A stretch of DNA of 64,000 bases from Echiichthys vipera (GCA_963691815.1 OY829651.1:19934342-19998341); one strand, 5' to 3'. Shown: positions 1 through 12,660, numbered from the stretch's first letter. The notes: generated by a model not told the origin, from the letters alone. Made by a program: numbers and translations.

Positions 1-790
1 ATCATATGCCAAAATGGCCTCTGTTTCCATTGTTATGCCGATGACTCAAAGCTCTACATTTCCAAGTAATCCATCACATCACTCACAGATATAAAAACCG
101 GATATATAATTTCTACCTCTGCATCAATGGCTCCACTGTTCCCGCTTCGACACTCATCCGTAACCTTGGTGTCATCTTTGATCAAACCCTCTCCTTCGTA
201 CGCTGCGTTGACCACATTACAAAAACTGCCTCGTTTCATCTCCGTCTCTGACCCTGAAACACTCATCTACAACTTCATCACGTCAAGATTATTGCAACAA
301 CATTCTGTTTGGCCCATCCACCGAAATCCTCAACAAACTACAGTACATCCAAAACTCAGCTGCCCATCTGCTCACCCACTCCCACACCAGAGATCACATC
401 ACCCCAGTCCTTAAAAAACCTCCACTGACTGCCAAATCAGCAAACTGATCTGATCTCACTGATCTCCTGGACTGACATAGAACTAATCATAACTTCAAAT
501 CCGCTGAACTTCTTTCCCCTCTCACCCAGTCCGAGCACCGGGCCTGAGGGAACAGGGCCTTCTCCATTACTGCCCTGTCCAGCTGGAACTCTCTCTCTCA
601 ACGCTTCAGATATTCTTCCTCACTTCACTCTTTCTAAATCACATTATAAACCTTCCTGTAGACTTTTTCACAATGGTACACATAGACAAACTAAATGTGT
701 TTCAGTTTATTTCCTGTTACAGTGCAAGGAACAGCCATGACGTCATTGGTGCCAAGTGGATTGTGTTGTACATGTGTTTGACTGTAATAA
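1..790 (+). mobile_element. 3' part of a non-LTR retrotransposon (L2/Rex1-like LINE), decayed
   Basis: The left edge reads into the end of a reverse transcriptase: bases 25-54 encode FHCYADDSKLYISK, with the catalytic YADD at 34-45. Downstream frames give IRNLGVIFDQTLSF, DYCNNILFG and LQYIQNSAAHLLT, which are typical of the thumb and C-terminal part of L2/CR1-group ORF2 proteins. The frame is broken by stops (one directly after ISK), so the copy is inactive. The domain peters out by about 650 and an AATAAA-containing tail lies near 787. The 5' part lies outside the window. The clade (L2 versus Rex1) is inferred from memory of these motifs. Confidence 0.82.
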
Positions 791-2936
791 AGCATTGTTT
801 TTATCGATGATAATGCTTTCAACCATCAAACTGATATTCGATACTATTCAGAAAGGCTAGCTCTATTGATAATAGGTTGGACCTGCCTCCTTTGGGGAGA
901 GCTGAGCTGTATGCAGCTGTTGCAGCAGAGCCACGATCTGTCTGCAGACCAATAACACGGAAACCAAACGCAAACATTTTGCTCAAAAATATCTGTCAAC
1001 ATAACATAGTGTTTAATTTATTTTGCAGAACCATTTTTCAACCATCATTCAAAGGTGAAACAACACAGATATGATGGGTTATAGCGGGACTTGCCATGCC
1101 CATCCCATTAAGTTCAATTCAACTGGCACCAAAGCATCACTCTAAAGATGAAATCACCATTCCTTCATTTAGAGTTTTCCTTGTTGAAGTGTATGTGAAA
1201 GACAGCTGACATTAAGTTAACAAGAACCCGGGCTGTTGCTTAGCAATAGAATTCCACTGAGATGGTCTATCCAGCTGTAATGTCTTGACGCAACGTGTTT
1301 TTAAAATACGATTTCTGGGCACAAGCCGGTCCAAGCCTTATATTTCTACAATGCCACAGTTTTGTGTTCCCCGACGTTTGAATAGATCTGAGTAAAAAAA
1401 AAAAGAACAATGTAATTGTCCTTTTACTGCTTTCCTATCAATGTAGATGTGTCTCATTGAAGAAAGAAGTGATTGTAATTGTTCACAGGTTTGGCCATTG
1501 TACCAAGAGATCGTATTTTGAAAGAGTTATACATCAGACTTAACAGTCCCATAGACCTAATCCCAATGTTTGTTTACAATAACTTATGGTTCGAAAAACC
1601 CCAGCGGCCCGTACATACAAATCAACAGTGCAGAGCAAACGAGGCAGGGAAAAACTGGATATACTCTCATTCATCTAAAAATCATATTTGATGCTTTCAT
1701 ATTTCACTTTCACCAACATTAGAGTTGGCGTGGCTGACCGATCAACATCTATCTATTCAGAATGATTGCTTGGCCGGAAAACTCAAATGGCGGATGGCAT
1801 CCAATACTAATGTGAACAGGGGGCAGAGGGCCAAAAAAATATTTGAGCTGGGTTCCGCTCTTTTCCCATGCATTCCAGCTGGTGGTGCAGAGATAAGCAG
1901 CAGCTTTGAGTGATTAGCTTCAACCAATAAAAAGCAATATCACATTTTAACCTACAAAGATAAAACACAAAGCTGACTCACTCCTTCAGATATCATATGA
2001 TGATTACACAGGGCATACACACACATTCAGATGTATAGAATCCTTCATACAGAAAAACAGTCTCTGACAGTAAATTGTTAATCTTGTAGCCAATATTTAA
2101 TGTTTCAAGCACTTGAAAGGACAATGACTTTATAGACCTTGTGATTCAGCCTATTGCACGCACAGCATTAACAGTTTGACCACTGGGGATTGTCTAAAAT
2201 AGTTAAGCAATTACTGAAGAAAACAAGACATTTTTCATTGGCATTCATTTGACCGCCCAATGAACCTGTCCTTGCACAGTTTAACATTGCTCTTGTGGAC
2301 ATTTCTCTTTTGTCGTGAAAAAAAAAAAATTCTCACTGATTGAGTAATGTGGGTGCCCTTCACCTGCACCAGCGAGCTCTGCCAAGCAAACATTAAGAGT
2401 GGTCTAAAAGAACTTTTCAGGCTGATATTCGTTTAAAACAGCAAAAAAGAAATGAGGGGGTGATGAGTGCTTTGGTAGGTAAATGTAAAAAATGTAATTC
2501 AAGGATGAAGTAGCTAAAAGAGTTCAGACATGGCAACCATTTGACAGTGATCACAGATAGCTACATTGGACACATGGGTTCACACAGCTGTCTTTCTGCC
2601 TTTTCTGTGCTGCATGCCTCTGTCATGATGGAAGTGCCAGATGTATATATATGTGAGATAAGTGCCAGAAGTCAGAATATTTCAAGGACAATTGTGTCTG
2701 TTCACTCAGCATGTGCATCAGGCTGCACTTTGATGTGTTGGCTTCACATACCTGGTTGACAGGGAAAGATGTGTGACCGGCTACTTGTCAATTGAAGTTT
2801 TCAAACAGCGTGCCAGAGGAGCGTGACCAGTTACCTCTTTATTTATGTTTGAAGGGCCTGACCATGAAGAAGTGCAGACTGCTGCAGTTAAGAGTTTTGC
2901 AACAATTCAGTGCTGTAAAAATATGACAAAAATGTA
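791..2936. other. Intergenic DNA, no feature recognised
   Basis: Only short open frames with no codon bias or recognisable domain occur here. There are poly-A runs near 1394 and 2319. If the candidate exon at 12254-12311 is real, this stretch is part of its first intron or lies downstream of it. Confidence 0.5.
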
Positions 2937-3340
2937 AAGGTCCCATATTATTATGCTCATTTTCAGGTCAATGCTTGTATTTTGGGTTTTTACTAGAACA
3001 TGTTTACATGCTTTAATGTTCAAACACATTATTTTTCTCATACTGTCTATCTGAATATACCTGTATTCACCCTCTGTCTTTTAGTGCCTGTCTCTGCGCC
3101 ATCATTGCTTCGGGGAATGACTGTAAAGGCACTGTAGCAGCACTTTCTTCCTATACAGTATATAACATAGCTGTGACATCACTTCCATTAGGAAGTCCTG
3201 ACAATATGGCTTTTAAGAGAAAAGCTGAAAATGTAAACACGATTTATTTTGCTCAAAAAAGCAACGTCCTTCCAAATAAATGCAGATGCACAGTGAACCT
3301 GATGTCTTCCCTTCATTTTGGGATGTGAAGCTTGATACCA
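2937..3340 (+). mobile_element. MITE copy 1 (family with AAGGTCCCATATT terminus), 3' truncated
   Basis: It starts with AAGGTCCCATATT and shares a long near-identical stretch with the complete copy at 19310-19816, including the ATTTTCAGGTC, TACATGCTTTAATGTTCAAA and CACCCTCTGTCT segments and the TGTGACATCAC block. The matching right terminus is missing and similarity fades after about 3250, so the end given is approximate. No coding capacity is seen. Confidence 0.75.
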
Positions 3341-3369
3341 CTCTCATGTTTGTTCAGTAAATACGTAGC

Positions 3370-3525
3370 AGCAGTTTCCAGTCTTTATGCAACGCTAAGC
3401 TAATTGGCTGCTGGCTGTAGCTACATATTTAACATACATACATACATACATACATTCGAGTGGCATCAATCTTCTCATCAAATTCTCTGAAAGAAAATAG
3501 ATTATGTAAATATTCCTTTAAGAAA
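3370..3525 (+). repeat. Interspersed repeat, partial copy shared with 22505-22730
   Basis: The segment contains CCAGTCTTTATGC, CTAAGCTAA, GGCTGCTGGCTGTAGCT and, after a CATA microsatellite at 3431-3455, GTGGCATCAATCTTCTCATC and ATTCCTTTAAG. The same words in the same order occur in the copy near 22.6 kb. I remember this as a frequent teleost dispersed repeat but cannot name its family. Confidence 0.6.
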
Positions 3526-6430
3526 AAAAATGGTTTAGTAGTGTACTTGTTTACTTGCTTGTTGATGGTATAGTATATTCAGTATATTCATCTTTAAACA
3601 ACAGTACTCCAGTGTGGCTTCAAACAAGAATCAGGAAATAATTCAAATTTCAGACTAAAGCAGCTCGGCAGAGGTACAGATAAAATGGTATTTATATTTT
3701 CTATTCAGATGTATTATGTGCTTGTTTTGTGAGGCGCTATGGCACAATGAACTGCATAATTGCTCTTGTAAGTGACACATACAGTAGATCTTTTACCCAT
3801 TTAAATGCCTCTGCATATGTGCGTTCATCTTATCCTTCGCTGAGCTCTGTTCATGGCTAATGCTGGTGTTTTTGTCAGTCAGGGAGTACTGAAACTGGAC
3901 TTCATAGCCTATGGAGGCCACCTGGTGACTAAAGATAAACCATACACACATAAAGGAAGACGCCAAGCTGGCATAAGGCACTCTAAGTGAGTTAAAAATG
4001 TAAAGCTTCCCTGACAAGCAGACATACAAGGCAGGCAGGAGTGGAGAGCATCAAAGGTGCACGTGAAGAACTGGTAGTTTAATTACTGGTAATTTAAGGC
4101 TTGTGTGAAAACGCAGTGCAATGTTTTTCATTTGGAGCAAATTTCCTGTTTTCTTTATCATGTTCATGCTTCTCTCACTTCCCTTTTTCATGGACGGTGA
4201 AGGAGATGTTGCCATTTGCGTTTCCTTGCTCCTCTGTAGTTTTTGTCTCTGATAGGAACAGGAAAAGAGGAACTTTGTGTAAACAAATAAAGCTATCTCA
4301 GAGTCTCTGTTTGGTTTAAAGGATGCAAGATGCAATGTGGGAGTTCTTGAAAAAATACAGAAACAGGTCTTCACAGATATAGTAATTATAATTAGGTACC
4401 TGTGCTGGAAAAAAAAACTTTTTCTATATATAAAGCTGTGACTTCCCTTCAATTGACAACTGGACAAATCTTTTTTTTAGATAGCTAAAATATGTTTAAC
4501 TTTTGCCCTCCATCCACAGCATTACATTTTTTAGCTTCTGTGACGGGAGTCCTGCCTGCTTCTCCAAACTGGCGGCGTGCCGACCAACATCTACAGTAGG
4601 TAACACACTGACTATGGATAAGTACCTCACACAACCCCACTTTTAAAAAATCAGGACTATCTCTTTATATTACCTTTTCTTTAAAGTGCAAAATGTAGGT
4701 GACAGTACAGCGACATTGTTATTTCAGTGACACAGTATCTGGCAAAGGCCCAAGGCTTGGGAACTCTGAAATAGCCCTGTATGTCCGGTAACTGACGGGA
4801 GGCCATGCAGGCCATGAAGCAGATCTGCACTCTGGATGTGGAGTCAGCCGGCCTCAGGCTACAATATACTCCCCCTCTTGTTCTCCCTGAAAGAAATAAA
4901 AGTCCACTTCCTCTGTCATCTGGTCACAAGGCCGGGCCAAAGCCAGGCGACGGACTGACTGGCAGCCTGGCTTTGATTTCATTGTTACTACAGAGGAGGA
5001 TGACATTCACTATGTCCCTGTTCTCTCCACTATTGGGGGAGTTAGGCCTTTCCAACATCCTGCAAGAGGAGGGGTGCGAAATTAAGGATGCGGCGACAAG
5101 CCATCTGGTCCAGCTTCCTATGTTTAAAACGCTCTGTCCCTGACTAAATCTTCCTGTACCTGCCTCAAAGGCACACAGGACAACTCAAGCTCTTCCTCTG
5201 TTGCGATCTGTTTTTCTGCATGTCATCATTTTTATCTCTGAGAAATGGTTTCCCCTGCTGAGAAGAGAACAGAGCATTCTGGCATTCGGGTAAATGCTCT
5301 GTCCTGGCTCCTGGTGGTGACATTTCTGTTGCGAAACCTCTAAAATATCTATTCGAGCACAAGCAAATAGCACAGTCCATGCCTGCTGTGATGGCTTGCA
5401 CGCTCCTAAAATTCATGCTGGGACTGTTCAGAGGCCAAAACTTTGAGGAGCCCCATAACTGCGCTTGTTACCTAATTCCTGGAGATTCAGGTCATAAACA
5501 AGTCTCTGCTGCCGTGTCAGATGTCCCAGAGAGCTAAATCACTGCTTAAGATTACGATTTTGTTGCCGTAGAAAACAAGGGCAAAGTAGGGAGTGCCAGG
5601 TCAACAATTATGGTGCTGAATGTCTAAAGGGAGGGAAGCTGGCAATTTCCTCAGGCTTTGCCAATGGACTCTTTCCCATGAACCTCAAGCGACCTCCAAT
5701 GACAAGGCAAGAGGTGACCAATGAAATGCTACACAGACTTCGGAGTCACAACCCGATACACACACATGTGCCAGAGAACGAGTAGCAATTTGAACATAAT
5801 AGTGATGGTTTCTCTTGTTAAACTTATAAGTGCTCTAAATGATGCTTGTTTCTAAGCAACGCAAGCCCTTTGGAGTGTTGTAATATCCGTGTAACAGCCA
5901 CCGTGTCCCAGGATCCAGTTTCTGCCTTTGAACGTGTGTGGAGTAATCAACCTATAAAGGCACTGGATGCCGCAAAGCAATTCAGTGTCTGTCAATGTCA
6001 AAAAAAATCTTTTCACTGGCTGTTTCTGGCTGCATATGTTACAGATACTGAATCTCATGTAAATCACTTTGCATTAGCATGTCAAGAGAATTCTAAAAGT
6101 CAACACCTAGGTATTTATTTGTAGCTGTGAATTCAAAACACATAATTACTGCCTAATGTGTTGCTAAAATGCACCATCGTGTTGAATGAACTCGTGAACT
6201 CGCTCACCAAGATTTGAACTGAGCAGAAAAACATGCAGCCATCCTTGTGATCATTTTTTGTTACAACTAACAGCAGTAGTGATATTATTTCATCCTCTAG
6301 ATAAAGGCACTTATTGTGCACACTCATCCATTTATGGGTGTGTTCATTTACTAATTGAGTTATATTTCAAGTGCTCACTAAAATTAATTTCTGACTGTCT
6401 TTGTGCTCTGCTGGCTGCAGTATGAAACTG
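3526..6430. other. Intergenic DNA, no gene recognised
   Basis: The longest open frames (138 codons on the minus strand at 4051-4467; 112 codons on the plus strand at 4805-5143) have no recognisable domain, no flanking splice pattern and ordinary intergenic composition. I treat them as chance. Confidence 0.5.
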
Positions 6431-6439
6431 AACATGATA

Positions 6440-6595
6440 GAAAGGAGAGAGAGAGAGAGAGAGAGAGAGATTTTATGATTATTATTATTGTTTACTTTTT
6501 TTCTGTAATTCTGTACGCTTTGGCAATATTATGAACAACAGTCATGCCAATAAAGCTTGTTGAAATTGAAATTGAAATTGAAATTGAAAGAGAGA

Positions 6596-6628
<33 letters not shown>

Positions 6629-6750
6629 CGAAAGAGAAGGAGAGAGAGAGAAAGAGAGCGAGAGAGAGAGGGAAAAAGAGAGAGAGTGAGAGAGAGAGAG
6701 AGCGAGAGAGAGAGAGAGAGCGAGAGAGAGAGCGAGAGGGAGAGAATCAA
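6440..6750. repeat. GA-rich microsatellite behind a retrotransposon-like tail
   Basis: An AG tract at about 6444-6470 is followed by AT-rich sequence ending GCCAATAAAGCTTGTTG at about 6547. Five tandem GAAATT units follow, then about 160 bp of imperfect GAGA. The AATAAA plus short tandem tail looks like the 3' end of a non-LTR element, and the GA expansion may have grown from its tail. The arginine/glutamate and serine/leucine open frames across it are composition artefacts. Confidence 0.8.
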
Positions 6751-6984
6751 TAGGTTAAACCTCCTCCGCATGGTAATTATTCCAAGTATGAGAGAGTGTT
6801 TTAAGAATGCTAAGAAGCTTTACACTAAAAACTTTTAATGCCTAATGTGGTCGGACTACACGTCAAACAAACCAGTTCTTTATAACCCTGCCCCCAGTGT
6901 ACAACCATGTTCTCAGGTGCAGCTACATTAACGTGCTAAGATGAACAAGAATGAATCCAACAATTACATGTAAATGGATGGTAA

Positions 6985-7180
6985 AAGGATTTGTACTTAT
7001 ATAGCGCCTTTCTAGTCTTCTGACCACTTTTACACTACTTTCACACACATTCAACCATTCACACCGACATTCAAACACTAATGGCAGAAAATACCTGCCA
7101 TCATCTTATCATTCAAACACACATTCACACACCAATGCGCAGCACAGACACTTCGACATGCAGACTGGAGTCAGTCCATC
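6985..7180 (+). repeat. Dispersed teleost repeat fragment (TATATAGCGCCTTTCTAGTC type)
   Basis: The words TATATAGCGCCTTTCTAGTC, ACCACTTTTACACTAC, CATTCAACCATTCACAC and GACACTTCGACATGCAGACT match, in order, a dispersed repeat I remember from many fish genomes. No terminal repeats were identified, so the borders are approximate. Confidence 0.5.
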
Positions 7181-8940
7181 CAAAAGATGGTAAGTCATTT
7201 CACTAAAAACCACAAATGTTAAACACATGATGGCTCAAGATGGAAAGTCGGGATCACCAAAGCCCTTAGGATTCTTCTTCTGGTGACAAAATTTTATTAA
7301 ATCGACCCAATAGCTGTCAAGATACTTAACTAAAAGACCAAAATGGAAACATCATTAGCAATAAATGCAGAGTCCAGGGATCAACAAAAGTAGTGGAATC
7401 AAACTTGGAAGCACCAAGAATGTCTGTACGAAATTTCACGGCAATCTGCCCAATAGTTGTTGAGATATTTCAGCGTGGACCATAGTGGTGGAGCAACTGA
7501 CACATAACCACACATACAGTAGAACCATGCAGCATGCATGTAGCTAGCATGGTGAAAAACTGGGCACAGAAAACATTGAGGGGTCAGAAATATGAACACA
7601 AAAATACCACAGATGGTTTTCATCAACTGTCTAACACCAATGTAGACACATATTTGGCTTATGCTGCAGATTCCTGGTGTTGAAAGAGCTTATCTCTCAG
7701 CTTTAGTCATATTTGGGGTGTTGGTGCTTTAGCATGATGAGAAAGTGAGTGACCAGGCATTTGATCCAAATGCCCAAGGGGCCTCGCTACTTTATGCCAG
7801 TGATGAGTGAGGCACCGGACTGTATTTGTTTGGATTTTACTGCAGAGAGCTTCCCACACGGAGCAGCAGCAGCATTCCTCTCTCATCCAAGCTGCTCTCC
7901 AGCTGATAGAACCAGATATGCCAGGGCAGACACAGAGGGTCCGCTCCTCGGAGCCCTGAGGTTGAATCCTGAGATCAGCGCTGAGGATTGGGGGCTATTG
8001 TTGGCTAAAACAACTCAACCTCGATAAGTGGACGACTAGAATAATACCCAGAGTTTAGAGTCAGATTTCTGGGATGATCTGATCAAGCGGAGGTATGCGT
8101 ACAGAAAACACTCTGCTAAAAGCAATATCAACACTATGCACCCACGACACAGAGTAAGCCAAAGATCATTCAGCTCTGGAGCTGAGCTTTGGAAAAAAGA
8201 AATGATTCACTGCTTTCATATCTAACGGGGAATGTCTTCAATAGTCAATTATGCTACAACAAAAACAAGGAAATTAAGAGGAGATGAATCAATCAGTGAT
8301 TCACAATTAATTTCAGTAGTACCCTAGCGAAGTTGCACCAAGATGTCTTTTTTTAATAAGACAGGATTACTGTAGCTGTGTAATAAATGTTTTGGAACCA
8401 TCCAACCTCCAGAGACGGAGCGTGACAGGAAGATGGTAGAAAATGACTCTTATAGTGAAATCTTATAGCTCCATGAATGCAGCTGCTGTGTAAATGATCC
8501 CCCCGCCCCCTTAAATGACAATGACTTGTGGGCTGGTAGGTCTGAAATTCACTCTCCCTCAATCATCCGCTCCGATTATAATAATGGGACAGTTCTCTCA
8601 TCATGTATAAGACTGTGATGCAGTAGTGTCTTTAAAATCTAATTTGTATTTTCTTGAAATACATTTGGGGTAAAGAGGGTTATGAAACCCGACGAAAGAC
8701 AAATCTTTATAGAGGAGGATAGAGAATTCTTCCGTTCCTTATGAATAAAAATCCAAACATACATATTTTTGTCAAAGTAGGTAATGCTGTTATCCATCCA
8801 TAATCATCAGTTACCTAGATGGCGGTGGGCAGGCCCCCAGTTTGGAGAAGCAGGAGTGCCACCACTGCTGTGGATGCTTGTTAAGTCAGGTCTGAAAGTC
8901 GCACAGCAACACAATCAGGCTAATTAATCGAGGCAGCAGT
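7181..8940. other. Intergenic DNA, no gene recognised
   Basis: Short open frames only, including a 92-codon one at 7749-8027 with no recognisable motif. Confidence 0.45.
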
Positions 8941-8947
8941 GGAGCAG

Positions 8948-9277
8948 CTACTGTGTTCTGCAAAGTAAAATGACTGTTTCTGTCTTTGGAGTCTGGTGGC
9001 TTTGAAAAGAGAGATATAAGAGCCAACAGACTGGTTTACTGCTGTCTGGAGCAGTTTGTTTGTTGGTGTCATTGTGTGAATTGTTTTTTTAAAGGGTAAA
9101 GGAACAACAAAACTTACAAACAAATTAGCAACTCCTTTTTTTCTGTGAGGTAAAATTACTGTTCAGTGGAGTCTGGTGGCTTTTAGTCAGTCTTTTCCGA
9201 CAGGGGACTGAAGCAGTTATATCGCTCTCTTCAAAGCCTCCAGACTCCTTTGACAAAAACATTGCAGAACACAGTAG
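8948..9277. repeat. Inverted repeat, arms about 60-70 bp
   Basis: The left arm (8948-9019) begins CTACTGTGTTCTGCAA and carries GGAGTCTGGTGGCTTTGAA and GATATAA. The right arm (9217-9277) is its reverse complement with a few substitutions. A further partial copy of GGAGTCTGGTGGCTTT lies near 9170. The structure looks like a fold-back DNA element. The hAT-like insertion at 9320 lies just to its right. Confidence 0.65.
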
Positions 9278-9319
9278 TTGCTGGTCTAATATTATCACTA
9301 CTTAACATGGTGTCCACAC

Positions 9320-9785
9320 TAAAGATGCACCGTTCTAATACCAGGATCGGATATACTGACTAACTGACTGATACTGGCTGGATCAGATGAATGAGGCAGC
9401 ATTCCCATCCAGTCATTTCTTTTTTATTAATATCATAACAGCGATCTACTTACTTCAATGGTTGCGACACCGGTTAGGGTTTTATATTACATTTTGAAAT
9501 ATCTCTTTGCAGTGCACTTTACATGGAAGTGTTATTAATGTATTTTTGCTGCTAATGTACACTTTGTTATTTGTTAATAAATAATATTAAGTACATTTAT
9601 ATCTGTGTTAATCTGTTACCTTACCTAAAGACTAAATGTTTATGTCAAGCCTGTTGCCTTCACTCACATGGCAAGGTTTACGGTTCATTCATTCAACAGT
9701 AGGATCGGAACGGTATCGGGTATCGGTCGATGTGCTCAGCCCAGGTATTTGACTAGACCAAAAAAACTGGATCGGCACATCTCTA
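9320..9785. mobile_element. hAT-like non-autonomous element (466 bp) with probable 8-bp target duplication
   Basis: The termini are TAAAGATGCACCG (left) and, read inward on the other strand, TAGAGATGTGCCG (right). They are flanked by GTCCACAC at 9312-9319 and GTCCACAG at 9786-9793, a 7-of-8 match expected for a hAT-type 8-bp target-site duplication. Subterminal GGATCGG motifs occur at both ends. There is no transposase frame. Confidence 0.72.
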
Positions 9786-10129
9786 GTCCACAGCAGTAAA
9801 CTTTTACTTTGCTTAGCTTCTGTGCCATCATTTCCAAACTTAGCACTGCTAACAATGACTCAGCTTGTGCTACAGTTGCGTTAACATTATTCATAACCTT
9901 ATTGATTAGCTCACCGTGGTAACCTGCATCACTGCTTTTTGCTAAGGCTGAGTGGGTTTTAAACCTGGAAAAAAACACAAGTGCAGTCGACCTTGAAAAT
10001 ATATATTCAATCTTTTTAAAATGAGATTTTTCTTACGGGCAGAACATACAAAAGGTAAAAAGTCCATCTTCTCTATCTTGCTGTCGTGTCATGATTTGCA
10101 GCATAGACTGACTCCCCAAAAGTGAAGCA

Positions 10130-10450
10130 AAAGTACCTTGATCACCCCCTGGCAACTGGCTGCAGTGTAGATCATAAACCCCTCCCCCTCCATGTTAGCT
10201 GATGCCAAACTAAAAACCCCTCAAATAAATTGTTCCCAAATATGGTTTCTGTCAATGTAGGTAGTTTTTATCCCGCTGATGTTTGTTCAAGAGTTTGTTT
10301 TCTTGTACGTTTGGGGTGAAACATGAAGATTGAAAGCTGTGATCTAGCTTGGTTTGGGCGGGTGTCACTCCGATGAGTGGGAGGAAGTGGCTCTGCATTG
10401 TCCATCTTTATATACAGTCATGAGGGAAAGAAGACTGAATAGAAAAATGA
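10130..10450. repeat. Probable dispersed repeat (CCCCCTGGCAACTGGCTGCAG region)
   Basis: I remember phrases such as CCCCCTGGCAACTGGCTGCAG, GATCATAAACCCC and CTCCATGTTAGCTGATG as recurring in teleost genomes. No terminal repeats or second copy were found in the window, so this is a memory-based call. Confidence 0.35.
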
Positions 10451-11317
10451 TACATTGTCATTTGGTCAAGAGTATATGTTCCTCCCTCACATAAGGCTTC
10501 AACGTAAGAAAAAAACATGTTAATTTAAATCTGAATTGGTGGCGGAAAAAAGGCTGCAATATTTCTCACCTCTCCACCTTAATATGGCACTCCATCTCAC
10601 AATGTGCGGCTGTAATTGAAAGATGTGCCTCTATGATATGAAGCTGGTGGTTCATCAGCCTCCTTGTTCTGAAATATTGTGCTGCTTTTCCTTTATGTGT
10701 TCAGTATTGACTGAGGAAGACAAGAGCCCAGTATGGTTAAACTAATAGGGCTGCCAATACATCTTTCAACAGATAATACCACACATTCAGGTTTGTGTGA
10801 TGATGACAGAGGTGTCACATGGAGCTTTACAATTCCAAGGTACACATTGTGGATAAATGGAAAACTCTTATGTGTATTTATTTTTACAAGTTTATCTTTG
10901 TTTTGAATGCTGCAAATGTTTAGATACAGCCTCAAAAAAGGACGAGATTTCAGACTCAATTTGTGACAAAAGAAAATCTAGCATAACTGAAACTGAGGGC
11001 AGTGAGTCTCCTGAAATGGATTTTATGATGCAATTAGTCCTCATTCCCCTCTGGAAAAAAACTGTTTATCTGTTCCTACAAATGTATGTGACCCACCCTG
11101 CACAGCTCAGTGATATTTATGAAAAGAGCGAGAGCCATCCCTCCACCCCAGAGTCATGATTCACATAGCCATATGGCAACTGCCCCTCACAAAAATATCC
11201 CCTCTTTATGAGCAGCTGTTCAACAGCAATCAGTGATGAAAAACTCAAACATACACATTCAGTCACTGGGCAAACTGCAACCGTACCCCCAGATAATGCA
11301 GATAATGCTGCAATTTC

Positions 11318-11357
11318 CCAGCTTGGGATCAATAAAGTATTTCTATTCTATTCTATA
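11318..11357 (+). mobile_element. Retrotransposon 3' tail (CAATAAAGTATTTCTATTC)
   Basis: CAGCTTGGGATCAATAAAGTA followed by short TTCTA repeats resembles the 3' end of fish LINE or SINE copies that finish in a tandem tail. Only the end is recognisable. Confidence 0.4.
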
Positions 11358-12253
11358 ACAAAAAGCCAAATCAGAAGGACCTGTTTCAAGTCATATGAAA
11401 TAGTGCAATGACAACAATGTGCTTTAGATTATTTGGTGTCCATTTTCTAGACGTACAAGTGAGTAAAAGCACATTATGGAAGCAGATAACGCTGAGGATA
11501 ACCTTAAAGTTCTTGAAACAAGTTGGATGCAAGTGACATTCTCTCACTTTTACCTTGCTGTACAAACATAATATTACACTAAAAGACCACTCTGAGCAAC
11601 CCTCTGAGAGATATGAAGAGATCCGACCACTCTCCCTCCTCCACATCAGTCCAGTCTAGTCAGCTCTCCACCCACTCTGCCTCTAAAATGTGACCTACAT
11701 ACACACTCTCATGTAAAGTCATTAAATTCAACATCATAGATATATGTTATTTTTCTCCTTCTGAGTTTAGTATCATAAATTAACAGCCGCATCTTTTATC
11801 AAACACAACAACAGCATGCCTCCCCCTAGTGCCTATCTGCATGTGGACTTGAACACTCCCACTGTGCTCCTTATTAATTCAGTCTCATATTGAGAGCAAA
11901 CGTTCAATCATGTATAAGTGTTGAATAAATATTACAGTTCGTGGGCACTATATGGGGATCCAGAGTAATTGCTGCAGGTTTTTGATCCAATATGATGCAG
12001 AATGTTAATTTACAATAAATAACTTAAATAAAACAGAAAGTGGGTGAAATATAGAAAAGGATCTAACTGGGTTTTCTTTTAGTTTAAGACCGCAGACTAA
12101 CATGAATAAAAAAGTTTGCCCCTAGAAATAAAACTTCAATCAACCTCGGATCAATTATTTACCGAAAGTCAGTGTGAACAGTCTGCTCGACCTTTCCCCT
12201 CATAAAAAGTTATGCGCTCAAAAGTTTGACACTCACGGCAGAAGTCTCCTCAC

Positions 12254-12311
12254 CTGAGGCATATGCTATTCCAATCAAAGTCCGACAGAAAAGCGTAAAG
12301 TCTGTCTTCAT
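12254..12311 (-). CDS. Candidate first coding exon with signal-peptide-like sequence, gene unknown
   Basis: Read on the minus strand, an ATG at 12311 (G at -3) opens a 58-bp frame, MKTDFTLFCRTLIGIAYAS, ending exactly at a good donor, CTCAG|GTGAGG. The phase is 1, the usual phase of a signal-peptide exon. A short hydrophobic core with small residues at its end fits a secretion signal. Upstream on the minus strand (12320-12640) the DNA is richer in CpG than its surroundings and contains CCAAT at about 12455 (plus-strand orientation), compatible with a promoter. The remaining exons would lie to the left, possibly outside the window; I could not find them. I do not recognise the protein. It could be a chance open frame. 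Confidence 0.33.
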
Positions 12312-12660
12312 CTCCAGATCTGCGGTCCAGAAGCGCAGAAGCTTGAGCGCTTTTTAAAAAAACAAATGGTTTGTATGCTGCCGGAGACAGTGGAGAAGCG
12401 CTTTGAATGAATGTCCGCGGATGAGGGGTGGGGGGAAACTCAGGTGAACCTCGGCCAATCGATGCCTGGCTGTACTCGCAGCACAGAGAGGACAGCGCCG
12501 AAATGAAATGCTGAGGAAAAGGAGAGAAAAAAACAAAACGTATTTTCTTTCCCGTTTTGTCTAAAAGGATGCACAAGGCACCGAAAGCTATTTACAATGA
12601 TTTCCTTTTCCTTTGCTCGTGACTGGAGCGCATGCACACCCAACCACCCAGTTCATAAAA
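12312..12660 (-). promoter_or_regulatory. CpG-containing promoter-like segment upstream of the candidate exon
   Basis: CpGs cluster here (GTCCGCGG, CCTCGGCC, ACTCGCAG, CAGCGCCG) in contrast with the AT-rich flanks, and GGCCAATCG includes a CCAAT motif. This supports, but does not prove, a transcription start for a leftward gene. Confidence 0.3.

Larger units (their letters stand above)
9794..12250. other. Intergenic or intronic DNA, no coding exon recognised
   Basis: Apart from the repeat fragments listed separately, no exon-like frame with splice signals was found. Confidence 0.45.

Noticed and set aside
4051..5143. Open frames of 138 (minus) and 112 (plus) codons
   Set aside because: No recognisable domain, no codon-bias or splice support; lengths are within chance for 64 kb of AT-moderate DNA.
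6529..6838. Open frames of about 80-90 codons rich in Leu/Ser (minus) or Arg/Glu (plus)
   Set aside because: They are translations of the GA microsatellite; no start, splice or domain evidence.
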